Shown here piece by piece: positions 23,490 through 31,562 of a stretch of 41,978 nt of DNA. This DNA comes from JAGOUN01 sp040389005 (lineage in GTDB: Bacteria; Pseudomonadota; Gammaproteobacteria; JAGOUN01): NCBI GenBank assembly GCA_040389005.1, contig JAZKAS010000024.1, positions 1-41,978 of the forward strand. Reading direction: 5' to 3'. A model generated the notes under the pieces. It worked only from the letters and a program-made list of their open reading frames with translations. It was not told the DNA's origin and did not search any database. A program made the position numbers and the translations under genes. Position 1 is the stretch's first letter; each line of letters begins with the position of its first letter.

Positions 23490-24770
23490 TTAAAAATGAC
23501 TAAACACACGCTCTGTAACAGTAATAGTGTCATCGATGATTTCGTCTGTATGCGCCATTGACATAAAGCCTGCTTCAAACGCTGAAGGTGCCAAGTAAAT
23601 ACCTTCAGCAAGCATTGCGTGAAAAAACTGATTAAAACGTGTGGCATCACATTGAGTGACATCAGGAAAATGGCGTACGTGTTTTTGTTCTGTGAAAAAT
23701 AATCCAAACATTCCGCATACATGCTGGGTTAATAATGGGATATGATGTTTTTTCGCGGCGTGCGAAATTCCATCCATAAGCCTTTGTGTTTTTTTCGCTA
23801 GTACTTCAAAAAAATCCACTTGTTGATTGATTTGTTTTAATTGCGCAAGGCCTGCGGACATCGCGAGAGGATTGCCTGAAAGTGTGCCAGCTTGATAAAC
23901 AGGGCCGACCGGAGCAAGGTGTTGCATGATGTCGCGTCGGCCGCCGAGTGCGCCGACGGGTAATCCGCCGCCGATGATTTTTCCAAAAGTCGTCAGATCA
24001 GGCGTGATATTATAAATTTCTTGCGCGCCCGCTTTGGCAACGCGAAACCCTGTCATTACTTCGTCGAAAATCAATAGGCTACCATGCTGTTCACATAAGG
24101 ATTTTAAACTCGCTAAAAATCCCGCGTCAGGCAAAATGCAATTCATATTTCCAGGAATGGGCTCGACAATAATTCCAGCGATATCATTGGGGTATTGTTT
24201 GAAAAGTGCTTCGACTTGATCAAGCTGATTAAATTCAGCAATTAACGTATGTGCGGCAATACTTTCCGGCACACCAGCGGATCCTGGAATACCGCAGGTC
24301 AGTACGCCTGATCCTGCTTTGACGAGTAAGCTATCCGAATGCCCATGATAACAGCCGTTAAATTTAATAATTTTATCACGACGTGTAAATCCGCGTGCCA
24401 ATCGCAACGCGGTCATCGTTGCTTCTGTGCCTGAGTTAACAAAGCGTACTTGTTCTACAGAAGGCACCATATCGCAAACAAGTTCCGCTAATTCAGTTTC
24501 TAAACGCGTCGGCGCGCCATAACTGAGGCCTTTACTCGCGGCGGTTTGTACTGCTTGTACCACAGCAGGATTTGCGTGCCCCAAAATCATCGGACCCCAT
24601 GAACCGACATAATCGATATAGCGTTTGCCGTCCGCATCAAAAATAAAAGGGCCTGATGCTTTGTCAATAAAAATAGGCGTACCACCGACAGATTTAAACG
24701 CGCGTACGGGAGAATTAACCCCACCTGGAATGCATTGTTGTGCATCTTGAAATAAAGTTTGATTACTCAT
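23490..24770 (-). CDS. hemL: Glutamate-1-semialdehyde 2,1-aminomutase
   Basis: 426 residues, the standard length. The start is set at 24770 (MSNQTLFQDAQQCIPGGVNSPVRAF), the usual N-terminus, with GGAAA upstream; the longer frame adds seven residues with no support. The PLP lysine is K264 (TTFGKIIGGGLPVGALGG), and LLIFDEVMTGFR is the cofactor ring-stacking strand. It makes 5-aminolevulinate from glutamate-1-semialdehyde in the C5 pathway of heme synthesis. It lies next to hemJ and rubredoxin but on its own transcript. Confidence 0.96.
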   Translation of the reverse strand: MSNQTLFQDAQQCIPGGVNSPVRAFKSVGGTPIFIDKASGPFIFDADGKRYIDYVGSWGPMILGHANPAVVQAVQTAASKGLSYGAPTRLETELAELVCDMVPSVEQVRFVNSGTEATMTALRLARGFTRRDKIIKFNGCYHGHSDSLLVKAGSGVLTCGIPGSAGVPESIAAHTLIAEFNQLDQVEALFKQYPNDIAGIIVEPIPGNMNCILPDAGFLASLKSLCEQHGSLLIFDEVMTGFRVAKAGAQEIYNITPDLTTFGKIIGGGLPVGALGGRRDIMQHLAPVGPVYQAGTLSGNPLAMSAGLAQLKQINQQVDFFEVLAKKTQRLMDGISHAAKKHHIPLLTQHVCGMFGLFFTEQKHVRHFPDVTQCDATRFNQFFHAMLAEGIYLAPSAFEAGFMSMAHTDEIIDDTITVTERVFSHF

Positions 24771-24835
24771 GATGATTGAAATTTCCGGCAATTCGTTTTA
24801 CGATGAGCGTTATTATAAAGAAATGAGTGAGTAAA

Positions 24836-25000
24836 ATGAAATCCTATATGTGTCAATTATGCGGTTTAATTTATAACGAAGCTGAAGGTTGGCCAGAAGA
24901 TGGAATTCCAGCAGGCACTGCTTGGGAAGATGTGCCCGACACATGGTTATGTCCAGAATGTGGTGCTGGGAAAAATGATTTTGAGATGATGCAAATTTAG
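24836..25000 (+). CDS. Rubredoxin
   Basis: 54 residues. Two CxxCG knuckles, YMCQLCGLIYN (residues 4-14) and WLCPECGAGKNDFE (about 39-52), bind one iron. The intervening AGTAWEDVPDTW is the standard rubredoxin linker. A small cytoplasmic electron carrier. It diverges from hemL with 65 bases between starts, and its stop overlaps the convergent hemJ stop by 4 bases. The ATG is preceded by GAGTGAG about 4 bases upstream. Confidence 0.95.
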   Translation: MKSYMCQLCGLIYNEAEGWPEDGIPAGTAWEDVPDTWLCPECGAGKNDFEMMQI

Positions 25001-25419
25001 AAGGGTTTGGTGACAGCTAATAACACAATCGCTATCAAGAAGACTGTCGGAACCTCATTCAAATAACGATAAAATTTCTGAGAATGTGTCGTTTGATCAC
25101 GCTTAAATTGGAACAACAACTTTCCAAGATAAGCGTGATAAATCACTAATAAAAACACCAAAATAAGTTTGATATGCAGCCAATTCATGGTTTCATAATA
25201 GTGATAGTTTGTCAAAATGATCGACCAGCCAAAAATCCCCGTTAAAATAGCTGCAGGGGTTGTGATATACCAAAACAAGCGCCACTCCATGATTTTAAAT
25301 TGTGCTTGAGTCGATAAGTCTTGTGTTGTTGAATGATAGATATATAGTCTGGGTAAATAGAATAAACCGGCAAACCAACAAACCATTGTGATAATGTGCA
25401 AGGCCTTAAACCATAGCAT
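24997..25419 (-). CDS. hemJ: Protoporphyrinogen IX oxidase, HemJ type
   Basis: 140 residues with four transmembrane helices. The N-terminal LWFKALHIITMVCWFAGLFYLPRLYIYH is the diagnostic HemJ segment, with the conserved His8 as a heme ligand candidate. The second half has WLHIKLILVFLLVIYHAYLGK, with the second conserved His/Lys group. HemJ oxidises protoporphyrinogen IX in the inner membrane in bacteria that lack HemG/HemY. It is close to hemL, so two heme-synthesis steps are clustered. The tRNA-Arg gene lies just upstream on the same strand. Confidence 0.93.
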   Translation of the reverse strand: MLWFKALHIITMVCWFAGLFYLPRLYIYHSTTQDLSTQAQFKIMEWRLFWYITTPAAILTGIFGWSIILTNYHYYETMNWLHIKLILVFLLVIYHAYLGKLLFQFKRDQTTHSQKFYRYLNEVPTVFLIAIVLLAVTKPF

Positions 25420-25437
25420 AAAAACCAGCCTTAAAAG

Positions 25438-25514
25438 TGGTGCGCCCAGAGAGATTCGAACTCCCGACCACTTGGTTCGAAGCCAAGTACTCTATCCAGC
25501 TGAGCTATGGGCGC
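25438..25514 (-). tRNA. tRNA-Arg (anticodon UCG)
   Basis: 77 bases with an encoded CCA end. The acceptor stem GCGCCCA pairs with TGGGCGC, the anticodon arm is CTTGG-CTTCGAA-CCAAG, giving anticodon TCG, and the T arm contains GGGAGTTCGAATCTC. The D-loop reads AGCTCAGCTGGATAGAGT. All stems pair. Confidence 0.97.
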
Positions 25515-25524
25515 AAGGGCCCTC

Positions 25525-25553
25525 AATCTAAACTAGTTTTATGGTCAGTGCAA
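25525..25553 (-). promoter_or_regulatory. Promoter of tRNA-Arg
   Basis: On the minus strand TTGCAC (-35) and TAGATT (-10) are 17 bases apart, followed by a GC-rich discriminator (GAGGGCCC), and the tRNA starts about 11 bases after the -10. The GC-rich discriminator is typical of stable-RNA promoters under stringent control. Confidence 0.6.
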
Positions 25554-25636
25554 CCTTAAAAGAAAAAAATACTTGTTTCTGGCAGATAAGTTTGCATAAA
25601 ATTAGGCGTTTTTATTTATACCAGGAGAGGATAGAA

Positions 25637-25978
25637 ATGAGCGCAAAAATAGAAAAATTGACGGCAGCCTTGGCAGAAGCTAAAGACATCATTCGTGCAT
25701 TAAAAGAAGATAAGCGTGTTTTAACGGCTGAGTTTAAAGAAGCATTAAAGGCGGTAAAATCTGGTGCAAAAGCTACCGCCAAAAAAGTAACAAAGCCAGC
25801 GAAGAAAGCAGGGGTTAAAAAGGCTCTTCCAGCAAAAACAGTTGCGAAAAAAGCTCCGGTGGTCAAGAAGGCGAAAGCATCTCGCCCAAAGAAAACAGCT
25901 CCAGCTCCCGAAATTGTTGAAGAAAAAGTGCTTCAAGAAGTGAGTGTCGAGAACGATTTATTTCCTTTTGGTGAATAA
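25637..25978 (+). CDS. Histone H1-like Lys/Ala/Pro-rich protein
   Basis: 113 residues from the ATG at 25637, with a strong AGGAGAGG site; the in-frame ATG at 25541 would start inside the tRNA promoter and is rejected. Residues 1-45 form a charged helix (MSAKIEKLTAALAEAKDIIRALKEDK), and about 45-92 are KA/KP repeats (KKVTKPAKKAGVKKALPAKT) like the tail of eukaryotic H1 and of bacterial Hc1/AlgP/Hq1 proteins. The last 20 residues are acidic. It probably binds DNA non-specifically and may compact the nucleoid, as such proteins do in Coxiella and Chlamydia. A strong terminator follows. Confidence 0.8.
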   Translation: MSAKIEKLTAALAEAKDIIRALKEDKRVLTAEFKEALKAVKSGAKATAKKVTKPAKKAGVKKALPAKTVAKKAPVVKKAKASRPKKTAPAPEIVEEKVLQEVSVENDLFPFGE

Positions 25979-25991
25979 GCTTTTTAAACTT

Positions 25992-26020
25992 GAGGCGACC
26001 TTGAATGAGTCGCCTCTTTT
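25992..26020 (+). terminator. Rho-independent terminator of the histone-like gene
   Basis: Perfect 8-base stem GAGGCGAC/GTCGCCTC with a 9-base loop, followed by TTTT, 13 bases after the stop codon of the histone-like gene. On the other strand the hairpin is followed by AAGTTTAAAAA, so it would be weak in that direction. Confidence 0.85.
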
Positions 26021-26026
26021 ATGTTA

Positions 26027-26362
26027 CTAGGGCGAGTTAATGACATAATCATTCACAGGAACGCCACCAATTAAATGCTCTTGCAAAATTTTTTCAAGTA
26101 CTGGCGGTGAACACGAGTGATACCAGATACCCTCTGGATAAACAACAGCGATAGGTCCTTGTTTACAGACGCGTAAACAATTCGCTTTAGTTCTAAAGAT
26201 CTTTGTCTCTAAATTTAATTCTTTGATGCGATGTTTAAGATAATCCCAAGATTCTAAACCGCATTCCAAAGAGCAGCATTTTGCTTTAGTTTGATCGCAG
26301 CATAAAAAAATATGATGCTGCATTTTAGAAGTGTCATACGTGACTATTTCATTTTCATGCAT
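26027..26362 (-). CDS. Thioredoxin-like [2Fe-2S] ferredoxin
   Basis: 111 residues. FLCCDQTKAKCCSLECG (about 19-35) and ANCLRVCKQGPIAVVYPEG (about 57-75) supply the cysteines of the (2Fe-2S) thioredoxin-like ferredoxin family (COG3411). It starts inside the 3' end of the thioesterase gene (19-base overlap), so it is the last gene of the secB-gpsA-thioesterase-ferredoxin operon. Function within the operon is not evident; the partner reductase is not in the window. Confidence 0.82.
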   Translation of the reverse strand: MHENEIVTYDTSKMQHHIFLCCDQTKAKCCSLECGLESWDYLKHRIKELNLETKIFRTKANCLRVCKQGPIAVVYPEGIWYHSCSPPVLEKILQEHLIGGVPVNDYVINSP

Positions 26363-26739
26363 GTTGCTGTTGCCTCCGCAATAAGGGTGCCGTTTTCTAA
26401 GCGTGCTTCAGAGGCAGTAAAATATAAGCGACCTTTTTGTTTGATGGACCAAGCAGATAATAAGACTTTTTGATTGACAGGGCAGGGCGCTTTTAAGCGT
26501 ACATTGTATTCTGCTGTCACCACCATCTCGCCTTTTAAGCAATGAAAATTCACCATGACTTCATCTAATGCGGTTCCAATAATTCCGCCATGAACGACGT
26601 TATTAAACCCTTGATATTCTTTTGGAAAAACAACTTCAGAAAGCAGTTTTTCGTTTTCATAATAAAACTGCATTTTTAAATTTAAGGGGTTTTTTTCACC
26701 GCAGCAAAAACAATATCGATCGTCAGTAAATGTTGACAT
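26344..26739 (-). CDS. PaaI-type hotdog thioesterase
   Basis: 131 residues from the ATG at 26739, chosen for GGAGTG 6 bases upstream; that ribosome-binding site overlaps the stop of gpsA. The N-terminal CFCCGEKNPLNLKMQFYYE and the helix VVHGGIIGTALDEVMVNF (about 50-67) are diagnostic: HGG followed by the catalytic Asp/Glu on the hotdog helix. It is likely to hydrolyse acyl-CoA thioesters. The substrate is unknown. The gene is between gpsA and the ferredoxin on one transcript. Confidence 0.82.
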   Translation of the reverse strand: MSTFTDDRYCFCCGEKNPLNLKMQFYYENEKLLSEVVFPKEYQGFNNVVHGGIIGTALDEVMVNFHCLKGEMVVTAEYNVRLKAPCPVNQKVLLSAWSIKQKGRLYFTASEARLENGTLIAEATATCMKMK

Positions 26740-26744
26740 AAAAA

Positions 26745-27740
26745 TCACTCCGCTTTTAGAGAACGAGCAAATAAATTTTTAACGGCTTGTTTCGGTTCTA
26801 ATTTATGATGTAAAACTTGATAGACTTGTTCGGTAATTGGCATTTCAACATGAAAGCGTTTGATTAAGGTTTGAATAAGTGCAGAAGTGCCGATGGATTC
26901 TATGACTTGTCCGATTTCAATTTGCGCTTCTTGAATAGATTTTCCTTGGCCAATGGCAAGACCTAATCGACGATTGCGTGATTGATTATCCGTACAAGTT
27001 AGAACTAAATCACCGAGTCCAGCGAGCCCCATTATCGTTGTCAGTTCGCCACCAGCCGCCAATCCTAAACGTTTCATTTCGCGCAAGCCGCGCGTCATAA
27101 GGGCGGCACGTGCATTGGCGCCAAATCCCATGCCGTCAGATATTCCGACGGCCACCGCGAGTATGTTTTTAACCGCGCCACCGATTTGCACACCAATTAA
27201 ATCTTGGCTCGAATAAACACGAAACACATTTTTTGAAAGAGAATGGGCAAGTTGATGTGCGCATTCTTTATCGCGACTCGCGATAATAACGGTTGTTGGT
27301 AAATGCTTTGCCACTTCTTTTGCAAACGATGGGCCTGATAATAATGCGTAACGTGTATTCGGTAAAATTGTTTGTGCAAGATCGCTCATGAATTCACCGT
27401 GTTCGGTTAACCCTTTCGTTGCGGATAATAAAATATGTGAAGAATGAAGATGGGGCTTGATTTCATTTAACATTATTTCAAATACACTACTTGGTGTTGC
27501 TAATAAAATAACATTTGCTTTGGTCAGCACCTGCTCCAAATTAGAATCGATAACGAGTTGAGGCGGAAATGATATACCTGCTAAATAGCGTGCATTCTCG
27601 CGTTGTGATTGCATTTCTGCGACATGTTGAACATTACGCGCCCAAAGCACAGTTTCATATCCACAAAACGATAAATGCACAGCGAGAGCCGTTCCCCAAG
27701 AACCGGCTCCCAATACAGCAAATTTAAGCGGCGCTGACAT
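26745..27740 (-). CDS. gpsA: Glycerol-3-phosphate dehydrogenase [NAD(P)+]
   Basis: 331 residues, usual length. The N-terminal GAGSWGTALAVHL (11-23) binds NAD(P). GGAVKNILAVAVGISDGMGFG carries the catalytic Lys, and LAGLGDLVLTCTDNQSRNRRLG is the substrate-binding region. It makes sn-glycerol-3-phosphate for phospholipid synthesis. The start overlaps the stop of secB by one base, giving the gammaproteobacterial secB-gpsA order. Confidence 0.96.
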   Translation of the reverse strand: MSAPLKFAVLGAGSWGTALAVHLSFCGYETVLWARNVQHVAEMQSQRENARYLAGISFPPQLVIDSNLEQVLTKANVILLATPSSVFEIMLNEIKPHLHSSHILLSATKGLTEHGEFMSDLAQTILPNTRYALLSGPSFAKEVAKHLPTTVIIASRDKECAHQLAHSLSKNVFRVYSSQDLIGVQIGGAVKNILAVAVGISDGMGFGANARAALMTRGLREMKRLGLAAGGELTTIMGLAGLGDLVLTCTDNQSRNRRLGLAIGQGKSIQEAQIEIGQVIESIGTSALIQTLIKRFHVEMPITEQVYQVLHHKLEPKQAVKNLFARSLKAE

Positions 27741-28204
27741 TAATGGGTCGTCTCGCCAGCAGAGGTTGCTGCGGCTTGTGCATTTTGTTGCGCATACAAC
27801 GCATCAAAATTGACAGGCGCTAAATATAATTGTGGAAAGCCACCGCGGTTAATCAGATTAGAGATTGTTTCACGTGCATAAGGGAATAAAATATTAGCAC
27901 ACACAGTCGCTAAAATTTGTTTTTTCTGATCATCCGGAAAGTTCTTCACCGTGAAAATACCTGCTTGCTTAGTTTCAGCCACGTAAGCGACTTCTTTATT
28001 AGCGTCTTCTTTCGCAGTGACAGTAACGGATAATGTTACTTCATAAAAATCGCCTTCAAGAACGCTTGATTTTGCATCGAGTGTGACATCTACTGAAAAC
28101 TTGCTTTCTTGCTTGAAGATACCAGGAGATTTAGGTGATTCAAACGATAAATCTTTGGTATAAATACGGTTAATCTCAAATACAGGGGGTTGTGCGTCAG
28201 ACAT
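27740..28204 (-). CDS. secB: Protein-export chaperone SecB
   Basis: 154 residues, standard size. FEINRIYTKDLSFESPKSPGIF (9-30) and NLINRGGFPQLYLAPVNFDALYAQQ (about 120-144) are conserved SecB segments for the peptide-binding groove and SecA docking. It holds preproteins unfolded for the Sec translocon and forms tetramers. GGAGCTC lies a few bases upstream of the ATG. It is the first gene of the four-gene minus-strand operon. Confidence 0.96.
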   Translation of the reverse strand: MSDAQPPVFEINRIYTKDLSFESPKSPGIFKQESKFSVDVTLDAKSSVLEGDFYEVTLSVTVTAKEDANKEVAYVAETKQAGIFTVKNFPDDQKKQILATVCANILFPYARETISNLINRGGFPQLYLAPVNFDALYAQQNAQAAATSAGETTH

Positions 28205-28306
28205 AAGAGCTCCTTCTATAAAGTAGCTAAATTGTAGCGGGTTAGAGGTGGAAAATCATCTTATTTCCTATGAAATAAGTATCAAATTTCACTTTTGAGC
28301 GCGTAA

Positions 28307-28447
28307 TTATAAATATAACAGTGCTGCATTTAAATAATGAATGCCAAGCTCGATCAAACCATATCCGATCAAGCTTGCAGCATATAATCCGATAAACCAT
28401 CGCCATTGATTTCCGGTTGATTTTTCTGGCTCAATATTCGAGTGCAT
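28307..28447 (-). CDS. Small membrane subunit of cytochrome bd oxidase (CydX/DUF2474-like)
   Basis: 46 residues: polar start MHSNIEPEKSTGNQWRW, then one transmembrane helix (FIGLYAASLIGYGLIELGIHY) and a short tail. It starts inside the 3' end of cydB (17-base overlap, different frame), so it should be co-translated. Single-helix proteins immediately after cydB (CydX, or DUF2474 in cyanide-insensitive oxidases) stabilise the oxidase. Its position, size and topology fit; the sequence is too short to assign the exact family. A Lys/Asn/Trp-rich cytoplasmic end precedes the helix, as in that group. Confidence 0.7.
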   Translation of the reverse strand: MHSNIEPEKSTGNQWRWFIGLYAASLIGYGLIELGIHYLNAALLYL

Positions 28448-29432
28448 CAGTCACTTTTCCTCGAAAAATATGGTAAGAATACCAGGTATAAAATAATAAA
28501 ACGGGTAGCATGATGCATGCGCCAATTGTCATAAAAACCAGTGAACTATGATGGGATGCGGCTTGCCAAACGGTGACAATATGCGGCACGATGTATGGCC
28601 ACATGCTGTATCCAAATCCAAATGACGTGCAGCAGAAAATGATGACGGCGGTCCAATAAGGAATATGCTCTTTTTTAAAAAACAAACCTAACGCGCAAAT
28701 GACAAAGGAAATCGTAGTGATAAGGGGAAGTATGGAAAGCGCTAATGTGTGCCCGGAGTGAAACCATTTTTGTTTGGTAAAATCATCAATGAAGGGTGTC
28801 CATAAACTGATAATAATCAAGGCTAACCAAACACAAACAAGCGCAATTTTCGCGATAAGATACAGTCTTTCTTGCAACTCATTTTCCATTTTAATAATCA
28901 TGCGAGTCGCACCCAAAAGCGCGTAACCAAATACTAAACTTAACCCTGTAAAAACACTAAAGGGCGTCAACCAATTATACGCCGGAATAATCATATTCTT
29001 TACTGAGCCTACGAATCCATTTACAAAGGTTCCAATAACGAGCCCTTGCATAAACGTTGCTACGATACACGCAAATACAAATAAACGATCCCACGTATCT
29101 GTTTCTTTTCCTTTAGATTTGAGGCGAAACTCAAAAACCACACCGCGAAAAAGTAGCGCGATGATCATAATAAATAATGGAAAATAAAGCGTGGGAAGAA
29201 TCATCGAAAAAGCCAGCGGAAATGCGCCATATAGTGATGCGCCAGAAAGCACAAGCCAGGTTTGATTACCATCCCATGTCGGCAAAACAGCGCTAAACAA
29301 AAGATGGCGTTGTTGCCGGTCTCTAATAAACGGCAAAATCATTCCCATGCCTAAGGTGAATCCATCGAGTAGCACGTACATGAGAATGCAAAAAGCAATG
29401 ATGCTAATCCAAGTGGCAGCTAAATAATCCAT
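28431..29432 (-). CDS. cydB: Cytochrome bd-type quinol oxidase subunit II
   Basis: 333 residues with about nine transmembrane helices. The start, WISIIAFCILMYVLLDGFTLGMGMILPFI (8-36), is diagnostic of CydB/CioB, as is TWDGNQTWLVLSGASLYGAFP (52-72). It partners with CydA in the inner membrane to oxidise quinol and reduce oxygen to water. It lies 11 bases after cydA. At 333 residues it resembles the cyanide-insensitive branch (CioB). Confidence 0.94.
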   Translation of the reverse strand: MDYLAATWISIIAFCILMYVLLDGFTLGMGMILPFIRDRQQRHLLFSAVLPTWDGNQTWLVLSGASLYGAFPLAFSMILPTLYFPLFIMIIALLFRGVVFEFRLKSKGKETDTWDRLFVFACIVATFMQGLVIGTFVNGFVGSVKNMIIPAYNWLTPFSVFTGLSLVFGYALLGATRMIIKMENELQERLYLIAKIALVCVWLALIIISLWTPFIDDFTKQKWFHSGHTLALSILPLITTISFVICALGLFFKKEHIPYWTAVIIFCCTSFGFGYSMWPYIVPHIVTVWQAASHHSSLVFMTIGACIMLPVLLFYTWYSYHIFRGKVTDALEY

Positions 29433-29443
29433 AACGTTATTCC

Positions 29444-30818
29444 TCAGGGCTGATGGTTCATGTAACCAAAAGGTTGATCGTTGTTTTCTGGAAGTTTCAT
29501 TGGTCCTTCCGTAATAATTTTAATTAAAAATTTAAAATAGAAATAACCAAAAATTACGCCATAGACAAGAATGATTAAAGCAAATGAAATGAGAACATGA
29601 TTAAGATCAACTTTAGAAACAGCATCGTCCGTTTTTAAAACATTGTAAACTATCCACGGTTGACGGCCAGTTTCGGCAGTAATCCATCCAAACCATAAGG
29701 CGATAAACCCAATCGGTGAACAAGCAAGACATGCACGAAGAAACCATGTGTTCTCATATACATTTTTTCGAATAAATAAATACGCGCCCCACAAAATGAT
29801 AATACCCATAATACCCGCGAGCCCGACCATAATTCTAAAAGAGAAAAAGGGAAGTGCCACAAAAGGACGATCAGCTTTCGAAACAGTATCGAGCCCAATC
29901 AATGTTCCATTCCATTCATGTGTGTTTAAGAGTGAAGCAAAATGTGGAACTGAAATGCTCCAATAATTTGTTTCTGCTTCTTGGTCGGGAATTGCAAATA
30001 ATAATAATGGTGCGCCTGATTCTGTGTGCCAAACTGCCTCGATAGCAGCGGTTTTAATCGGTTGATCGTGATGAATTTCGACACCTACCGCATCACCTAT
30101 GAATCCTTGTGCGGGTACTAAAACAACAAGTGCTACAAGCGCAAAGCTAAAACACTTTTTAGAAAATGCGATATATTTTTTTTGAAGCAAGTAGTAAGCA
30201 CTTGTTCCTAAAACCACAAATCCTGTAGTCACCCACGCAGCGAGTAGCATATGAATATAGCGTGGAATTACAGAGCGATTAAAAATAACGGCTTTCCAAT
30301 CGGTTACGATAAATTGCCCATCTTTCAAAATAGCGCCATCGGGTGTTTGCATCCACGAATTAGCAGACATAATCCAAAATGCAGACATGATCACACCTAC
30401 CAGGACCAAAATCGTCGCAAAAAAATGTAATTTTGGCCCAACGCGATTCCAGCCAAACAACATGACGCCAAGAAAACCTGCCTCAATGAAAAACGCCGTC
30501 AATACTTCATAAGTAAAGAGTGGCCCTAATACACTGCCGACCATGTAAGTAAAGCTATTCCAATTGGTACCGAGTTGAAACTCCATGACAATACCAGAAA
30601 CAATCCCCATTCCAAACGTAAGCGCAAAAATTTTTGTCCAGAATTTACAGATGACGCGATACAGTGGATTTTTTGTTTTTAAATACATTCCTTCCATAAT
30701 GGCAAGAAATAAAGCTAATCCGATGCTGAAAGAAGGGAACAAGATATGCGAGCTCATGGNNNNNNNNNNTGGTAAACGCAAACTGCAATCTTGAAATTAA
30801 AGCAACGTCGATAGTCAT
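29444..30818 (-). CDS. cydA: Cytochrome bd-type quinol oxidase subunit I (contains assembly gap)
   Basis: About 455 residues. The true start is the ATG at 30818 (MTIDVALISRLQFAFT), separated from the rest by 10 N at 30760-30769. Downstream sequence continues SSHILFPSFSIGLALFLAIMEG, so His of SSHILF is the high-spin heme ligand. FFIEAGFLGVMLFG carries the proton-pathway Glu, RYIHMLLAAW the second heme His, and AETGRQPW the GRxPW motif. The Q-loop between QPIKTAAIEA and FFSFRIMVG is short, as in the CioA type. The recorded N count puts the two parts out of frame. Removing it, or merging the shared TGG, restores the frame. Confidence 0.9.
30760..30769. other. Scaffold gap (10 N) within cydA
   Basis: Both flanks carry TGG at the junction (CATGG on the left, TGGTAAAC on the right). 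Zero inserted bases, or a 3-base overlap, each give an in-frame CydA. The overlap gives the same spacing as in the E. coli protein (FTMSSH against LTAMYH). Confidence 0.8.
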
Positions 30819-30901
30819 ATTTAAGCGACTCCGTGTTTTTGAGAAGCCGTTCATGCTAATATAAATGACCTATACAATTCAATATTTTTTTGGACAATCC
30901 A

Positions 30902-31549
30902 ATGATTAATAAAGAAAAAATCGCTGAATTGCGCCGTGAGTTTGATGCTGCGCCTCTTATTGTAGATGAGTTACCCAATAACCCGCATGTGCTTTTTGAT
31001 ACCTGGTTTTCGCAAATATTAGAAGCAAAGCTTGATGACCCTACTGCGTGTGTCTTGGCAACTGTCGACGCACAAGGTCGCCCGGATACACGTGTCGTGC
31101 TACTGAAAGATTTTTCAAATGAACAACTCATTTTTTATACGAATTATCACAGTCAAAAAGCGCTTCAAATGCAAGCCAGCCCTTGGGTCGCTTTGAATTT
31201 TTATTGGCCGAGTTTATTTCGTCAGGTGAGAATTCGCGGCTGTGTCAAAAAAATAAGCTCAACGGCATCAGAAGAATATTTTTATAGTCGACCACGTGAT
31301 AGCCAAATCAGTGCGTATGCTTCTTGTCAAAGCACCGTGACGACTCGAGAAAATTTGGCAGCTGATTTTCAGAAATATCAGCAGAAATTTGAAGCGGCAA
31401 CCATTATTCCTTACCCCAACCATTGGGGAGGATATTGTATTGAGCCTACAGAATTTGAATTTTGGCATGGACGAAATCATCGGTTGCATGATAGGGTGGA
31501 ATATCTAAAAAGTGATAATAGTTGGATTAAACAAACATTAGCGCCTTAA
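30902..31549 (+). CDS. pdxH: Pyridoxamine 5'-phosphate oxidase
   Basis: 215 residues from the ATG at 30902, with TGGAC about 9 bases upstream. The FMN-binding region (RPDTRVVLLKDFSNEQLIFYTNY, about 58-80) and the substrate-binding C-terminus (PTEFEFWHGRNHRLHDRVEY, about 182-201; RLHDR is diagnostic) are intact. It oxidises pyridoxine- or pyridoxamine-phosphate to PLP. The pdc gene follows 13 bases later and mqo after that, in one likely transcript. The PLP salvage kinase pdxY is at 39032. Confidence 0.95.
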   Translation: MINKEKIAELRREFDAAPLIVDELPNNPHVLFDTWFSQILEAKLDDPTACVLATVDAQGRPDTRVVLLKDFSNEQLIFYTNYHSQKALQMQASPWVALNFYWPSLFRQVRIRGCVKKISSTASEEYFYSRPRDSQISAYASCQSTVTTRENLAADFQKYQQKFEAATIIPYPNHWGGYCIEPTEFEFWHGRNHRLHDRVEYLKSDNSWIKQTLAP

Positions 31550-31562
31550 GGAAAAGATTATC

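Noticed and set aside
23267..23722. Minus-strand ORF of 151 codons
   Set aside because: Mostly the 3' end of hemL in a wrong frame, and it covers the tautomerase antisense.
25541..25636. Longer N-terminus for the histone-like protein
   Set aside because: Would start in the divergent tRNA promoter and lacks a ribosome-binding site, whereas AGGAGAGG precedes the ATG at 25637.
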